DNA from: Pseudanabaena sp. ABRG5-3
GTDB lineage: Bacteria; Cyanobacteriota; Cyanobacteriia; Pseudanabaenales; Pseudanabaenaceae
Assembly (NCBI RefSeq): GCF_003967015.1
Contig: NZ_AP017560.1
Span: 2,790,001-2,854,000, forward strand
Length of the DNA stretch: 64,000 nt
Reading direction: 5' to 3'
This document shows, piece by piece, positions 22,370-32,413 of the stretch (positions are counted from its first letter, which is position 1; each line of letters starts with the position of its first letter). Under the pieces are notes generated by a model, which saw only the letters and a list, made by a program, of their open reading frames with translations, had not been told where the DNA came from and searched no databases. A program made the translations under genes and the position numbers.

Positions 22370-23494
22370 GTGGGCGCAACTAATCACACCGAAAACCAGC
22401 TGAATTTACAATCATTGAAGAAACCTAAAATTGTATTGACAGGTGGTGGTACTGGTGGTCATGTTAGTCCCAATCTTGCTTTAATTCCTGCCCTCGAAGC
22501 TGATGGTTGGGAAATTATCTACATCGGCTCTAGCAATGGCATAGAGAAGCAGCTTGTGGCGGAAGTAGGACTTCCCTACTACGGTATCTCTTCAGGAAAA
22601 TTGCGGCGTTATTTTTCTTGGCAGAACTTTATCGATCCTTTCAAAGTGATTAAGGGCATATTTGATGCTTACTTTGCGATCGCCAAAATTAAGCCCCAAG
22701 TAGTTTTTTCTAAAGGCGGCTTTGTGACGGTTCCTGTAATCTTTGCGAGTTGGTTGCAACGGATTCCTGTAATTATCCATGAGTCAGACTTCTCCTCAGG
22801 TTTAGCCAATCGCCTCTCACTTCCCTTTGCCACCAAGGTCTGCGTTACTTTCCCTGAAACTGCTAAGAACTTAGCAAAATATGGTTCTAAAGTGAAGCAT
22901 ACAGGCTTGCCGATTCGTCCTGATATTCGTAATGGTGATGTAGATAAAGGTAGAGCTTTTTGTGGTATTTATGGAGACTTACCAGTTCTATTTGTAGTCG
23001 GGGGGAGTACAGGTTCCGCCAAAATCAATCAAGCGGTGCGATCAGTTTTAGATACGCTCACCCAAAAGTATCAAGTGATTCATGCCTGTGGTAAGGGCAA
23101 TCTTGATCCCAATCTCAAAGATCATCCACGCTATTGTCAATTTGAATATTTAGGAATAGAACTGGCGGATGTGTTAGCACTGGCGGATTTGGTGGTATCC
23201 AGATCGGGTGCGAATGCGGTATTTGAGTTCTTAACTTTACGCAAGCCAAATTTGTTAATTCCTCTATCAAAATTATCGAGTCGCGGTGATCAGATTCTGA
23301 ACGCGAAGTCTTTTCAATCGCGTGGCTACAGTGCCGTTCTCTTTGAAGAAGATTTAACCAGTGAGAGCTTATTAACAGCGATCGCGGATTTAGATCAGCG
23401 TCGTGATGAGTATATTCAAAACATGAACCAGAGTGAGGATGCTAATGCGATCGCCCAAATTGTAGAACTAGTTAAAGCTTTTTCCGAAAAATAA
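22370..23494 (+). CDS. murG: UDP-GlcNAc:undecaprenyl-PP-MurNAc-pentapeptide GlcNAc transferase
   Basis: The 374-residue protein carries the MurG signatures: GGGTGGHVSPNLALIPAL near residue 24, PVIIHESDFSSGLANRL, VVGGSTGSAKINQAV, and the donor-binding LADLVVSRSGANAVFEFLTL. It makes lipid II from lipid I at the inner face of the plasma membrane. It starts with GTG, with a GTAATAAC context and no strong ribosome-binding site; about 20 residues precede the usual MurG start. The 3' end overlaps the convergent ClC gene by 23 bp. Confidence 0.93.
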   Translation: MGATNHTENQLNLQSLKKPKIVLTGGGTGGHVSPNLALIPALEADGWEIIYIGSSNGIEKQLVAEVGLPYYGISSGKLRRYFSWQNFIDPFKVIKGIFDAYFAIAKIKPQVVFSKGGFVTVPVIFASWLQRIPVIIHESDFSSGLANRLSLPFATKVCVTFPETAKNLAKYGSKVKHTGLPIRPDIRNGDVDKGRAFCGIYGDLPVLFVVGGSTGSAKINQAVRSVLDTLTQKYQVIHACGKGNLDPNLKDHPRYCQFEYLGIELADVLALADLVVSRSGANAVFEFLTLRKPNLLIPLSKLSSRGDQILNAKSFQSRGYSAVLFEEDLTSESLLTAIADLDQRRDEYIQNMNQSEDANAIAQIVELVKAFSEK

Positions 23495-26075
23495 TAATTG
23501 TCCTGTCACTATTGCGGGCGATCGCTTCAGGAATATTGCCATGAAGCATTTGTTGGAAAAAGTTTTCATGACTTGCACCAAGCATAATTACATCACTGCG
23601 TTGCTGATTGGCGAGATCGACGATCGCATCGGCGGTTGATTTGGCACAAACGGCAATTTGACCGACGGAGAACCGCAAAGATTTATATAAGGATTCTGCA
23701 TATTTTTCCATTTGGCTAGATTCATAATCTTTGTCCGACGGTGCAAAGACCTGACAGAGATAAATTTCGGGATAGGGGGAAAGATGGATTAGGGCAGGGA
23801 GCCACAGTAGCGCATTTTCGGTGTTGGAACCACCAGAAATGGGAATTAACCAACGATTGAAGGAAATATTGGGCTTCTTAAATTCCTGTTTAAAGGGATT
23901 AAATTTTTGGAGGCGATCACTAAATTTTACCAGCATCACATCACAACTTGCTTGCTGCACCACTGTATCCACGATATCGCCGAGGATTCTTTCTGGTGAT
24001 ACTGACTTACCATGCCAACCAATTAAGAGCAGATCATTATCGCGATCGCCTGCTATTTCTAAAATTGCTTGACTAATATCATGGGCAACTCGCACCTGTG
24101 TATGTAGAGAAACCTGTTTCAATTCCGCCGCCACCGTTGCCGTTTGGAATAGCGCCAAACTAGGATTTAAATCGACGGGGGTTTCCGATAGGGATAGATG
24201 GGGTGCGAGGGTAATAATATGTAGGCATTCTAATTCGTAGTTACGAGCGTCCGCGATCGCTAAGCCAATTTCAATCAAGTAGGGTGCTGTCTGGGGATTG
24301 CTTAAGGGTAATAGCAGTCGTCCTTTACCTGTGGCAGTACCCCGTCTCTGATAAACCAGATAGGAAGGTTTTGTGGTTTTAGAACTGACTCCCCGTAAGC
24401 GTTTAGCTTGAGCACGGAGAATATCGCTGCGGGTGATAATTCCCACAAGTTTATGGCGATCGATGACTGGTAAACGGGACAGCTTGTAATAGGAAAGCAA
24501 ATAGAGAACTTGAGATAGGCTTTCCTCTGGGCTAACGGTAATCGGTTTAGTCGTCATGATTTGAGAAATCTCCATATCTCCCGACAGCTTTCTCTCGCGC
24601 ACTTTCCCCAAATCCATTTGAGTGATAATGCCCACCAATTCATCATTGGCAACAACAGGGAAACCACGATGGCGCGATCGCCCGAAAAACTGCATCGCTT
24701 CATCGATACTCATCTGCTCAGGTAATGTCTCTACCTGACGCTGCATAACATCCGCCGCTCGCATTCCATTCCATAATCCTTCGGTCACAATTTCCGTTTG
24801 CAGATAAATTCCCTTTAGCTCTAATAATCTTGTATACAGAGAATGAGGCGCATATTTTTCGGAGCAGAGATAGGCAACCACGCTGGTAATCATCAAGGGC
24901 AAGATGATATTAAAATCCATCGTAATCTCAAATACAATCACAAATGCTGTGATGGGAACCTTTGCCACTGCCCCAAAGAATGCCCCCATTCCCGAAAGCG
25001 AATAGGTCGCTAGAGTTCCTATTCCCAAGAAAGAATGCTCTAAATTTCCCACCAATGAACCTAGGGCTGCCCCTAAAATCAAACTCGGTACAAATAATCC
25101 CCCGGGAGTTTCGGCACTACAGGCAACCAGCGTCAAGATAAAGCGCACCACAAAGGCTCCTGCTGTAATCTGCCAATCTGATTGCCCCATCGCCAAAAAT
25201 AGCTGTAAGCCTGAACTATCACGGAAGTCAATCGGTAACATCGAGATCGCTATTCCTGACAAACAACCTGCGATCGCAATTCGCCATGATAATCCCATCC
25301 GAAAGGTTTGGCGATTCCATTTCGTCACATTAATAACGCTGTTATTAAACAATGCGGCAAACCAGCCAACTAGTATGCCCAGCAGTAATAAAAATGGAAT
25401 TTCTTGAGCCGAAAATTGCACCTGAGGAATAAATTGACTCAAGCCCTGTCCTGTCAAGATTCGCGAAACCACACCACCAATAAATGAGGCAAGAATTGCT
25501 GTACCCAAGGTCAAGCTAGAAACATCATGTAGCAGTTCTTCGATCACAAATAGCACACCTGCGATCGGCGCGTTAAATCCTGCGGCAAGTCCTGCGGCGG
25601 CTCCTGCGGCGATCAATTGCCTTTGATATTCGGGCGAATTGGGAATCCATTGGCTCACCTGTCCTGCGATCGCTGCCCCAATTTGCACCGTGGGACCTTG
25701 CCTACCAAGGGCTAATCCTGAACCCAATGACAAAATTGTGCTAGCTAGCTTGACAACTGCCACACGAAAATTGAGCGCCACAGGAATATACCCGAGGGCT
25801 GCCTTAACTTGGGGAATACCACTACCTGAAGCCTCCGTAGCAAAATTCTCAATTAAGAATCCTGATAGAAATCCCCCAGTTAGTCCAATTAAAGGTAACG
25901 CGATCCATGCGGGTATTGCTTGGGCAATATGGACGCGCCATCCTCCTAGCCAACCAATGCCCAGTTTTAAAACTACCGCCGCTAAGCCTGCAATTAGACC
26001 AATTAGACAGGCTTCGGCAATGGCTAACCGTTTCGGATTCAACCATTTTTGTAATAAGGACACCAAAAATGCCAA
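23472..26075 (-). CDS. ClC-family anion channel/transporter with CBS pair and Usp domains
   Basis: 867 residues in three parts. Residues 1-430 form the ClC membrane domain with GSGIPQVKAAL and LALGRQGPTVQIGAA. Residues about 445-560 hold two CBS domains (MQRQVETLPEQMSIDEAMQF; IMTTKPITVSPEESLSQVLY). Residues 580-867 hold two universal-stress-type domains (LLIGWHGKSVSPERILGD; VIMLGASHENFFQQMLHGNI). The gating Glu of the GREGP motif is replaced by Gln (Q126), as in the E148Q variant of the E. coli protein, which would uncouple protons. The CBS and Usp parts may sense nucleotides. Convergent overlap with murG. Confidence 0.92.
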   Translation of the reverse strand: MAFLVSLLQKWLNPKRLAIAEACLIGLIAGLAAVVLKLGIGWLGGWRVHIAQAIPAWIALPLIGLTGGFLSGFLIENFATEASGSGIPQVKAALGYIPVALNFRVAVVKLASTILSLGSGLALGRQGPTVQIGAAIAGQVSQWIPNSPEYQRQLIAAGAAAGLAAGFNAPIAGVLFVIEELLHDVSSLTLGTAILASFIGGVVSRILTGQGLSQFIPQVQFSAQEIPFLLLLGILVGWFAALFNNSVINVTKWNRQTFRMGLSWRIAIAGCLSGIAISMLPIDFRDSSGLQLFLAMGQSDWQITAGAFVVRFILTLVACSAETPGGLFVPSLILGAALGSLVGNLEHSFLGIGTLATYSLSGMGAFFGAVAKVPITAFVIVFEITMDFNIILPLMITSVVAYLCSEKYAPHSLYTRLLELKGIYLQTEIVTEGLWNGMRAADVMQRQVETLPEQMSIDEAMQFFGRSRHRGFPVVANDELVGIITQMDLGKVRERKLSGDMEISQIMTTKPITVSPEESLSQVLYLLSYYKLSRLPVIDRHKLVGIITRSDILRAQAKRLRGVSSKTTKPSYLVYQRRGTATGKGRLLLPLSNPQTAPYLIEIGLAIADARNYELECLHIITLAPHLSLSETPVDLNPSLALFQTATVAAELKQVSLHTQVRVAHDISQAILEIAGDRDNDLLLIGWHGKSVSPERILGDIVDTVVQQASCDVMLVKFSDRLQKFNPFKQEFKKPNISFNRWLIPISGGSNTENALLWLPALIHLSPYPEIYLCQVFAPSDKDYESSQMEKYAESLYKSLRFSVGQIAVCAKSTADAIVDLANQQRSDVIMLGASHENFFQQMLHGNIPEAIARNSDRTIIIFRKKL

Positions 26076-26127
26076 GGGATTAATTTAGGGAATAATGATA
26101 TTGATGTTGCGGCTTTATTGAGCAGCT

Positions 26128-27495
26128 TTATTCATGGCAGTGAACTAGTTTTAAGGCATCACTAGAGCCAACTACCGAAATTGCGGGAGTTGTAAAATAT
26201 TTTTGCGCGACATTTTGGACATCAGCCTCGGTTACTGCCTCGATCGCTTCAACAAATTTGTGATCGAATTCTAAGCCTAAGCCCATCACCTCGTACCAAC
26301 CGTAAACTTGGGCGATTTGGCTATTGGTTTGCTTACCGAGGGCATATTGTCCGAGTAATTTGCTCTTGCAAGTGCTTAGTTCCTCAGCAGTAAGCGGAGT
26401 ATTGGCTAAGCGTTCACATTCATGACGTAAACCTGCGAGGGCTGTACCTGTATTTTGAGAGGCAGTCCCCATATAGGCGACAAATTGCGAGGTTTCTAAA
26501 CGGGTGGGATAAAATGCCGAGACTTCGTAGGCAAGCCCACGCTTTTCACGTAATTCCACAAAGAGTCGGCTCGATAAACCATTGCCTAAATAGGTGGAAA
26601 TAATTTTGATGGCAGCATAGTCGGGAGAATGCACCGATGGGGCGGGATAGCCGATCATCACGATCGCCTGTTGGGTGTCCTGTTGATGGGTGACTAATAG
26701 GGGCTGAAAATTTGGTTCAGGGGTGTTAAATCCAACGGATTGTGGGGATTGCCAATCACCAAAGGCTTCCTCGACAAGGGCGATCGCCTGTGCAGAGGAA
26801 ATCTTACCTGCAATACTTACGACCATTTGATCGGGGCGCAGATGCTGGCGATGAAAATCCACTAAATCTTCACGGGTAATTGCCCTGACACTCGCCTCAG
26901 TACCTAAACTCGAAAACCCATAGGGATGATCGCCATACATCAAATGTTGCAAGCGATCATAGGCAATCGTAAAGGGGCGCTCCTGCTGCGATCGGATCGA
27001 TTGAATCGTTAAGCGTCTTTCAAGATCAAGTTCACTATTGGGAAAGCTAGGCGATCGCAAAATTTCTGATCCCAAGAGCAACATGTCATGAAAATCTGAA
27101 GTAATGGTTTTCAATGACAATACAAAATAATCGCTGGAAGCCTCAGTACCTAACGAAGCCCCGATTGATTCGACTTGCTCAGCAATTTCTAAGGAAGAAT
27201 AGCGCTCTGTTCCGCGTGTCAGTAATGAGGATGCTAAATGGGTAAGCCCAGATTTTGCTGGAGTTTCCACCCGCTCACCACCTGCAAAAAAGCAACGCGC
27301 CGCAATGATATCTGCCGTCGGATTTTCGGTGACCAAGACGACGATGCCATTGGATAGCACCAAGCGATCGCTAATTCGTTGTGAGACTGCTAGTGACAAA
27401 TCTTTCACCCACTTAATAAAAACTGATAGGAGGTGACGCAAAGCACCACCTCCTAATAAATATCTCACAAATTCACTAAATATGACGGAAATCAA
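26128..27495 (-). CDS. M16-family peptidase-like protein without the zinc motif
   Basis: A 455-residue M16 protein with the family's two halves and the R/Y motif region (GLSSRLFVELREKRGLAYEV). The position of the HxxEH zinc site reads LTHLASSLLTRGT, so the catalytic residues are missing. This is the inactive partner of the active M16 gene upstream (27680-28996), as in bacterial pairs related to mitochondrial processing peptidase alpha/beta. The first 35 residues, rich in Leu/Val, may not be translated as shown; the true start is uncertain. Confidence 0.88.
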   Translation of the reverse strand: MISVIFSEFVRYLLGGGALRHLLSVFIKWVKDLSLAVSQRISDRLVLSNGIVVLVTENPTADIIAARCFFAGGERVETPAKSGLTHLASSLLTRGTERYSSLEIAEQVESIGASLGTEASSDYFVLSLKTITSDFHDMLLLGSEILRSPSFPNSELDLERRLTIQSIRSQQERPFTIAYDRLQHLMYGDHPYGFSSLGTEASVRAITREDLVDFHRQHLRPDQMVVSIAGKISSAQAIALVEEAFGDWQSPQSVGFNTPEPNFQPLLVTHQQDTQQAIVMIGYPAPSVHSPDYAAIKIISTYLGNGLSSRLFVELREKRGLAYEVSAFYPTRLETSQFVAYMGTASQNTGTALAGLRHECERLANTPLTAEELSTCKSKLLGQYALGKQTNSQIAQVYGWYEVMGLGLEFDHKFVEAIEAVTEADVQNVAQKYFTTPAISVVGSSDALKLVHCHE

Positions 27496-27529
27496 TCCTT
27501 ACAGCGATTTTTGCTCCAATCTTGAATAA

Positions 27530-27660
27530 TACTTGACGCACCCCTCATCCCCCAACCCCTTCTCCCGCAGGAGAAGGGGAGTAAGATTTTTTTCTTGTTC
27601 CCCTCTCCTGCGGGAGAGGGGCTAGGGGTGAGGGCAAAGAGCACTTTGGTGTGCCAAGTA
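27530..27660. repeat. MITE-like element with two inverted G/C-rich units
   Basis: Ends TACTTGACGCACC (27530) and GGTGTGCCAAGTA (27648-27660) are 13-bp terminal inverted repeats with two mismatches. Inside, two copies of a CCCTCA-CCCC-A-CCCCT-CTCCCGCAGGAG unit face each other (27541-27581 and 27600-27634). Related units occur at 43271 (inside mfd) and 46670. Confidence 0.75.
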
Positions 27661-27679
27661 TATGAATGCCTAAAGATTG

Positions 27680-28996
27680 TTATGTAGGAACCGCACAGGT
27701 AACGATGTAATTTTCGAGGGACAGATATTTTTTGACTAGATTTTGTAAATCCGATGGCTGTACCTTGCGAATGATTTCACAATAAGCATTTGACCAATCC
27801 GTGCATAGCTCCTCACAACCTAGCAAGCTGTGATAGCCCAAAAAATTAGCTAACTGACTTGGCGACTCCAACGCAAAGATGAATTGATTGCAGAGAGATC
27901 GCTTAGCTTTATTAAGTTCTGCCTCAGCGATCGGATAATTTTGTAAATCTTGCACTTGCTGGATAATTTTATGCTCAACCATCTCTAAATTCTCAGCATC
28001 CAAATATGCCGAAATTGTAAATAGCGCCGCCTCTTGCTGTAATGCAAAGCTGCCAGCAATGTCCTGTACCAAATTTGACTCCTCCAGCAATTCCCGCACT
28101 AAACGCGCTGATCGCCCCTCGGTCAAAATCATCGTCACCAACTCAAGCTGAATTGCATCCTCTAAATTGGCAACACTTGCGCCCATCCATGCCATATTCA
28201 GGCGGCTATGCTGCAACATTGGCAAGCTAATTGTGTCACGACGCATGGTCGAAGTTGGTAAGGCTTGAGTATTTAGAGCCTCAGGAGAAACGTTACTTAA
28301 AATATTTTTAGGAACATTTCTGGAAAAGGTATTCCGAGTAAAGGCAGCATCTACGACTTTGATTGCCTCTTCACGAGTGATCGCCCCTGCGATCGCCACA
28401 GTCATATTTTCAGGACGATAATTTGCACGATGATATTCACGCATTTGAGTAGCCGTGATCCCAGAAACTACCGCTTCAGATCCCAAGACCGAACGGCTAT
28501 AAACGTGATCACCATAGGCAGTTTCCATGAGGTGCTGATAGGCAATCCAGTCGGGATCGTCCATCGCTTGGCGCAATTCCTCAAGCACGACTAAACGCTC
28601 TTGCTCCAACTCCTGCTCATCGATCTTTGCTTCCAGCAACATTTGCGAGAGATAGGGCAAGGCGATCGCAAATCGACTAGCCGCTACCGTAAAGTTGTAA
28701 TGGGCATAGTCTAAACTTGTTGCCGCATTAGATGTCCCACCTTCAGACTCGATGACCAAATCAAATTCGCCCGCCGCGATCGCCTCAGTCCCCTTAAAAA
28801 TCATATGCTCTAGGAAATGCGCCATTCCTAGACAGCTTACGGGATCACTAGTTGCTCCTGCCTTTACCCACACATCAACGCTCACAACTGCGGATGCTGG
28901 CATCTCTTGATGCACGAGGGTGGCTCCATTTCCCAATCTTAGAAAAGTCGCTTGAGGCGAGACTTTTGCTGCTATGCGATCGCAGGTAATTGGCAC
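27680..28996 (-). CDS. M16-family zinc metallopeptidase
   Basis: The 438-residue protein has the zinc motif HFLEHMIFKGT (H60-x-x-E63-H64), with the third Glu expected near residue 140 in LEQERLVVLEELRQAMDDPD, and the C-terminal ARLVRELLEESNLVQDI. It is the catalytic half of a two-gene M16B pair with the downstream inactive homologue; together they would form the clamshell peptidase. The gap between them holds a repeat element. The role in cyanobacteria is unclear; plausible substrates are peptides or transit-type sequences. Confidence 0.92.
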   Translation of the reverse strand: MPITCDRIAAKVSPQATFLRLGNGATLVHQEMPASAVVSVDVWVKAGATSDPVSCLGMAHFLEHMIFKGTEAIAAGEFDLVIESEGGTSNAATSLDYAHYNFTVAASRFAIALPYLSQMLLEAKIDEQELEQERLVVLEELRQAMDDPDWIAYQHLMETAYGDHVYSRSVLGSEAVVSGITATQMREYHRANYRPENMTVAIAGAITREEAIKVVDAAFTRNTFSRNVPKNILSNVSPEALNTQALPTSTMRRDTISLPMLQHSRLNMAWMGASVANLEDAIQLELVTMILTEGRSARLVRELLEESNLVQDIAGSFALQQEAALFTISAYLDAENLEMVEHKIIQQVQDLQNYPIAEAELNKAKRSLCNQFIFALESPSQLANFLGYHSLLGCEELCTDWSNAYCEIIRKVQPSDLQNLVKKYLSLENYIVTCAVPT

Positions 28997-29128
28997 AATA
29001 ATTATTTATTAAAAAATGCTGATAATTTTATTATGAAGCGTATTTACAATTGCATAGTGTTTAATGCTACATAATTCGCAACATTATTTTGCACCCAGAC
29101 TTATAGCTGTCGTCACTTGATATTAGGG

Positions 29129-29179
29129 AACCCAAGAAGCGAGTGGCGGCGCTTTGCGCCGCCACTCGCTTCTTGGGTT
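29129..29179. repeat. Long palindrome of the AACCCAA...TGGCGGCGC family
   Basis: Perfect 24-bp arms 29129-29152 and 29156-29179, loop TTT. Same ends and tip as 22167-22221 but a different middle (GAAGCGAG instead of GAATTGAT). TATAGC sequences lie outside both ends. The rest of 28997-29306 holds no gene. Confidence 0.85.
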
Positions 29180-29306
29180 TGGTTCTAACAGACATCCAGA
29201 TATAGCATTACTAAAGATGAAAGACGTTGATTTGCAAGATTTCCCATCTTTTGGGTAAATTTACAAGCCAAAATTACGATATACACAATCTCAAACTTAA
29301 TGAATT

Positions 29307-29783
29307 ATGGATCAGGAGATAGCTTTACCCAATTCTGAAACAGGAATGCGTTTAGTAGCGATCGCCATATTGCAATATCAAGATCAATTTTTGATGCAGC
29401 TACGTGATGATATTCCCACCATCGTTCATCCAGGGGTTTGGACAATGTTTGGTGGACATCTAGATATAGGAGAAAGTCCAGATATAGGAATCTGTCGTGA
29501 GTTAAATGAAGAAATTGGATATATACCCAAGCAAATTAGCCTGTTTCGCAGCTATATAGACGATCAGGTACAACGGTATGTTTTTTACGGTGTTTTAGAT
29601 GTAGGACTAGATCAACTTGAGCTGAATGAAGGCTGGGACATGGACTTACTGTCACCTGAACAGATTGCGAGCGGCTCCCATTACTCTAGTCGAGCCTTAC
29701 AGCAACGTCCCCTTGCGCCTAGTCATCAACAGATCATGTTAGATTTTCTATCATCTTCAGAGAGCCGTATTAATATGTTGTAA
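29307..29783 (+). CDS. Nudix hydrolase
   Basis: The 158-residue protein has a full Nudix box: GHLDIGESPDIGICRELNEE followed by IGY, i.e. G-x5-E-x7-R-E-U-x-E-E-x-G-U. It would bind Mg2+ and hydrolyse a nucleoside diphosphate linked to another group; the substrate cannot be read from sequence. The following gene starts 46 bp later and may be co-transcribed. Confidence 0.9.
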   Translation: MDQEIALPNSETGMRLVAIAILQYQDQFLMQLRDDIPTIVHPGVWTMFGGHLDIGESPDIGICRELNEEIGYIPKQISLFRSYIDDQVQRYVFYGVLDVGLDQLELNEGWDMDLLSPEQIASGSHYSSRALQQRPLAPSHQQIMLDFLSSSESRINML

Positions 29784-29828
29784 TGTGTGTGATGCTTCGT
29801 GACAGATTTTAAATGCGGAGAGAATTGG

Positions 29829-31187
29829 ATGAGTATTGCAACGGATAAACAAAAATGTCTAGATTGTTTGGCACAATCGATCGCCGACCTGCAAGGTCAA
29901 GTTGACAACGAGCAATTGACTAAAATCTCCAATTTGATTATTCAGACGATGACTGGTCCATGGCGATCGTTTCATACACCTAACCACATTTTTGAGGTAG
30001 GTGCTGGGGGAGATGCGATCGAAGTAATATCGGCATTATTTCATGATCTCGTTTATGTACAGGTCGATCAAGGCATTAGTGTCAATATCAGTCGCTATAT
30101 TTCACCCTATATCAAAGAAGATCGCGAGCAATTAGTAATTCTTGAGCCACCCGAACTTCAAGAAGATGTAATTTTTCAGATAGTACTAATGCTATTTGGC
30201 TTTAGTCATGGTCAAGCGTTACTACCGATGTCTGGGCAAAATGAGTTTCTTAGTGCAATCATTGCAGGTAAAGCTTTAGAGAATATTCTGCCGCTAGCCA
30301 AGTTGACAGAGATCGCCGCTTGTATTGAAGCAACAATTCCATTTCGTCCTCAACCAGCTTCAGGCTTAACCTCCTCTGATTTACTATTTGGTCGCTTGGT
30401 CAATGCGAATGAAGTATTCCAATTAGGATGGAATGATGATGAAATTGCCGAAATCGTCAAACGCTCTGTACGATTGTCAAATCGTGATGTCGAGAATTTT
30501 GCCAGTCCTAATTCCTCCCATTTTCTCAACAATACTTGGAACTTAATTCCTGAAACAAATCACGATCTCAAGAACGTTAATTCCTATACGGTGCATGGTT
30601 ATCGGGTTTCCATGCAGAAGATGGAAGGATTTATGAACTTCCTGTCTCCTGAAATCGTGTTTCGTCGCTATCGCAACGAACCAGACGAGAAATCCTATTA
30701 CAAATTACTTGCTCAAACCAAGCAAAATCTAGAAGTATCGCGACTATATCTAGGCACAAAATTAACTTCGATCGCAATTTTAGAAGCCCTATCATTTCGG
30801 ATTGGTGATGATATTCCGCTCTCCACAATGATGGGAGAATTGCCGCGTGAGGATAAGCTGGTTATTGGCTTAGAGAAGTTCTTGCCTGAAATTACTGATC
30901 CTCACTTACCTTCAACTCCCATCGAAGCCGAAGTATTAGGACTACTCGAAAAAGGTCGCACAGTTGACTCTAGCTATGATATTAAGAATTCTCCCGTGGC
31001 TACCTTTATGGTCAAAGCGATCGGGTTTTCAGAGATGCAGCGAATGTTGGGACTATCTAAGGAGTTTTTTAAAGGTAACTTGACCCATGAGCAACTGATC
31101 GCCAATTGCGATTCCTATGTAATTGAAACAATCAAAAATGCAGTGGTACAGTTGTTTGACTCGCGCAAAGCCGCACTTTCACAATAA
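29829..31187 (+). CDS. HD-domain-like protein, function unknown
   Basis: I choose ATG 29829 (452 residues), preceded by GGAGAG, over an upstream GTG at 29799. The N-terminal 150 residues look like an HD phosphohydrolase core: WRSFHTPNHIFEV and ALFHDLVYVQ place His, His-Asp in order. The remaining residues are helical without a known domain. The end contains a helical segment (ATFMVKAIGFSEMQRMLGLS). Lying after a Nudix gene it may act in nucleotide metabolism, which is inference. Confidence 0.55.
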   Translation: MSIATDKQKCLDCLAQSIADLQGQVDNEQLTKISNLIIQTMTGPWRSFHTPNHIFEVGAGGDAIEVISALFHDLVYVQVDQGISVNISRYISPYIKEDREQLVILEPPELQEDVIFQIVLMLFGFSHGQALLPMSGQNEFLSAIIAGKALENILPLAKLTEIAACIEATIPFRPQPASGLTSSDLLFGRLVNANEVFQLGWNDDEIAEIVKRSVRLSNRDVENFASPNSSHFLNNTWNLIPETNHDLKNVNSYTVHGYRVSMQKMEGFMNFLSPEIVFRRYRNEPDEKSYYKLLAQTKQNLEVSRLYLGTKLTSIAILEALSFRIGDDIPLSTMMGELPREDKLVIGLEKFLPEITDPHLPSTPIEAEVLGLLEKGRTVDSSYDIKNSPVATFMVKAIGFSEMQRMLGLSKEFFKGNLTHEQLIANCDSYVIETIKNAVVQLFDSRKAALSQ

Positions 31188-31221
31188 AAAACTTCATCAA
31201 ACCCAATTAGATTTAGGAGGA

Positions 31222-31662
31222 CTATTCTATTGATCTTACTGAAGCATCAACAAAGGCATAGTCCGCCACAACTTTACCATTAATAATATGTTCTTGTAGT
31301 ACTCGTTCTAGTACCTCTGGGGTTGCGGAATGATACCAAACACCATCGGGATAAACTAATAAAATAGGACCGCGATCGCATACTCGTAAACAATTAGCCT
31401 TAGTGCGAAAGATTTTGGCTTCGAGGTCAAGTTCTTTAAGACGGCGTTTGAGATAGTCCCATGCTTGCAACCCTAGTTCTTTTTGACAGCAGAGGGGTTT
31501 CGTTTGGTCTGCACAGAGAAATAAATGCTTTTCGATTTGAGGAATTGCTAAATTCGCCGCACGGGTCGCGAGTTGCTGTTTGATAACATCTAAATCTAAA
31601 ATAATCTCCTGATTTGCTATTTCAGTTTCAGGATTAACTTCTACACAATTTGGTTGATTCAT
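31222..31662 (-). CDS. Thioredoxin-like 2Fe-2S ferredoxin
   Basis: A 146-residue protein with the pattern of the thioredoxin-fold ferredoxins: [20 protein letters not shown] and [20 protein letters not shown], giving Cys at about residues 49, 57/58, 85 and 89 for the cluster. These proteins are common in cyanobacteria and related to the NuoE-type cluster domain. It is divergent from the response regulator gene, 49 bp apart. Confidence 0.88.
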   Translation of the reverse strand: MNQPNCVEVNPETEIANQEIILDLDVIKQQLATRAANLAIPQIEKHLFLCADQTKPLCCQKELGLQAWDYLKRRLKELDLEAKIFRTKANCLRVCDRGPILLVYPDGVWYHSATPEVLERVLQEHIINGKVVADYAFVDASVRSIE

Positions 31663-31711
31663 ATAAACAGGAGATAATTAAAGATAATGTCTTACTACTT
31701 TTACTTTTCTA

Positions 31712-32383
31712 ATGAAAATTTTGTTAGTTGAAGATGATGAGCGTATCGCCGCCGCACTAACAGAGGCATTAACTGACTATCATTATGTCGTAGATGTGGC
31801 ATCAGATGGAGAGCAAGGATTTACATTTGTGCAGACATTCCCATATGAGTTGCTAATTTTGGATGTAATGCTGCCCAAATTAGATGGCATTGAGCTATGT
31901 CGGAAGATTCGTCACAATGGTTATAAAATGCCAGTCTTGATGCTCACGGCAAGAGATACCTATCATGACAAAGTACAAGGACTTGACGTGGGAGCCGATG
32001 ATTATGTAGTTAAGCCTTTTGATCTAAATGAGTTATTAGCAAGAATTAGAGCCTTACTACGAAGGGGTACTACCGAGTTAACGATGTTCTTAGAATGTGG
32101 AAATCTACATCTTAATCCTAATACTTATGAAGTTACCTATTCTGGTGAAGCTTTGCATTTAACACCGAAGGAATATCGGATTTTAGAGTTACTATTACGC
32201 CATCGCGATCGCACTTTTAGTAAATCAGAAATCATCGATCATCTTTGGTCATTTACAGATCCACCTAACGAAGAAACCGTAAAAGTTCATATCCGTAGCT
32301 TAAGACAAAAATTAAAAAATATAGGGGCAAGGCAAGACTTAGTTGAAACTGTATATGGTCTGGGATATCGCATTAAATATTAG
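31712..32383 (+). CDS. OmpR-family response regulator
   Basis: The 223-residue protein has a receiver domain with the acidic pocket (EDD at 7-9), phospho-acceptor D51 (LLILDVMLPKLDG), T79 and K101 (VVKPFD), then a winged-helix effector from about residue 125 (LTPKEYRILELLLRHRDRTF...GLGYRIKY). It sits 30 bp before the histidine kinase gene, so the two form a two-component system. The signal is unknown; the similar RppA and ManR-type regulators of cyanobacteria sense redox state or metals. Confidence 0.93.
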   Translation: MKILLVEDDERIAAALTEALTDYHYVVDVASDGEQGFTFVQTFPYELLILDVMLPKLDGIELCRKIRHNGYKMPVLMLTARDTYHDKVQGLDVGADDYVVKPFDLNELLARIRALLRRGTTELTMFLECGNLHLNPNTYEVTYSGEALHLTPKEYRILELLLRHRDRTFSKSEIIDHLWSFTDPPNEETVKVHIRSLRQKLKNIGARQDLVETVYGLGYRIKY

Positions 32384-32413
32384 TAAACAATCATTAAATC
32401 CATATGAGTACTA

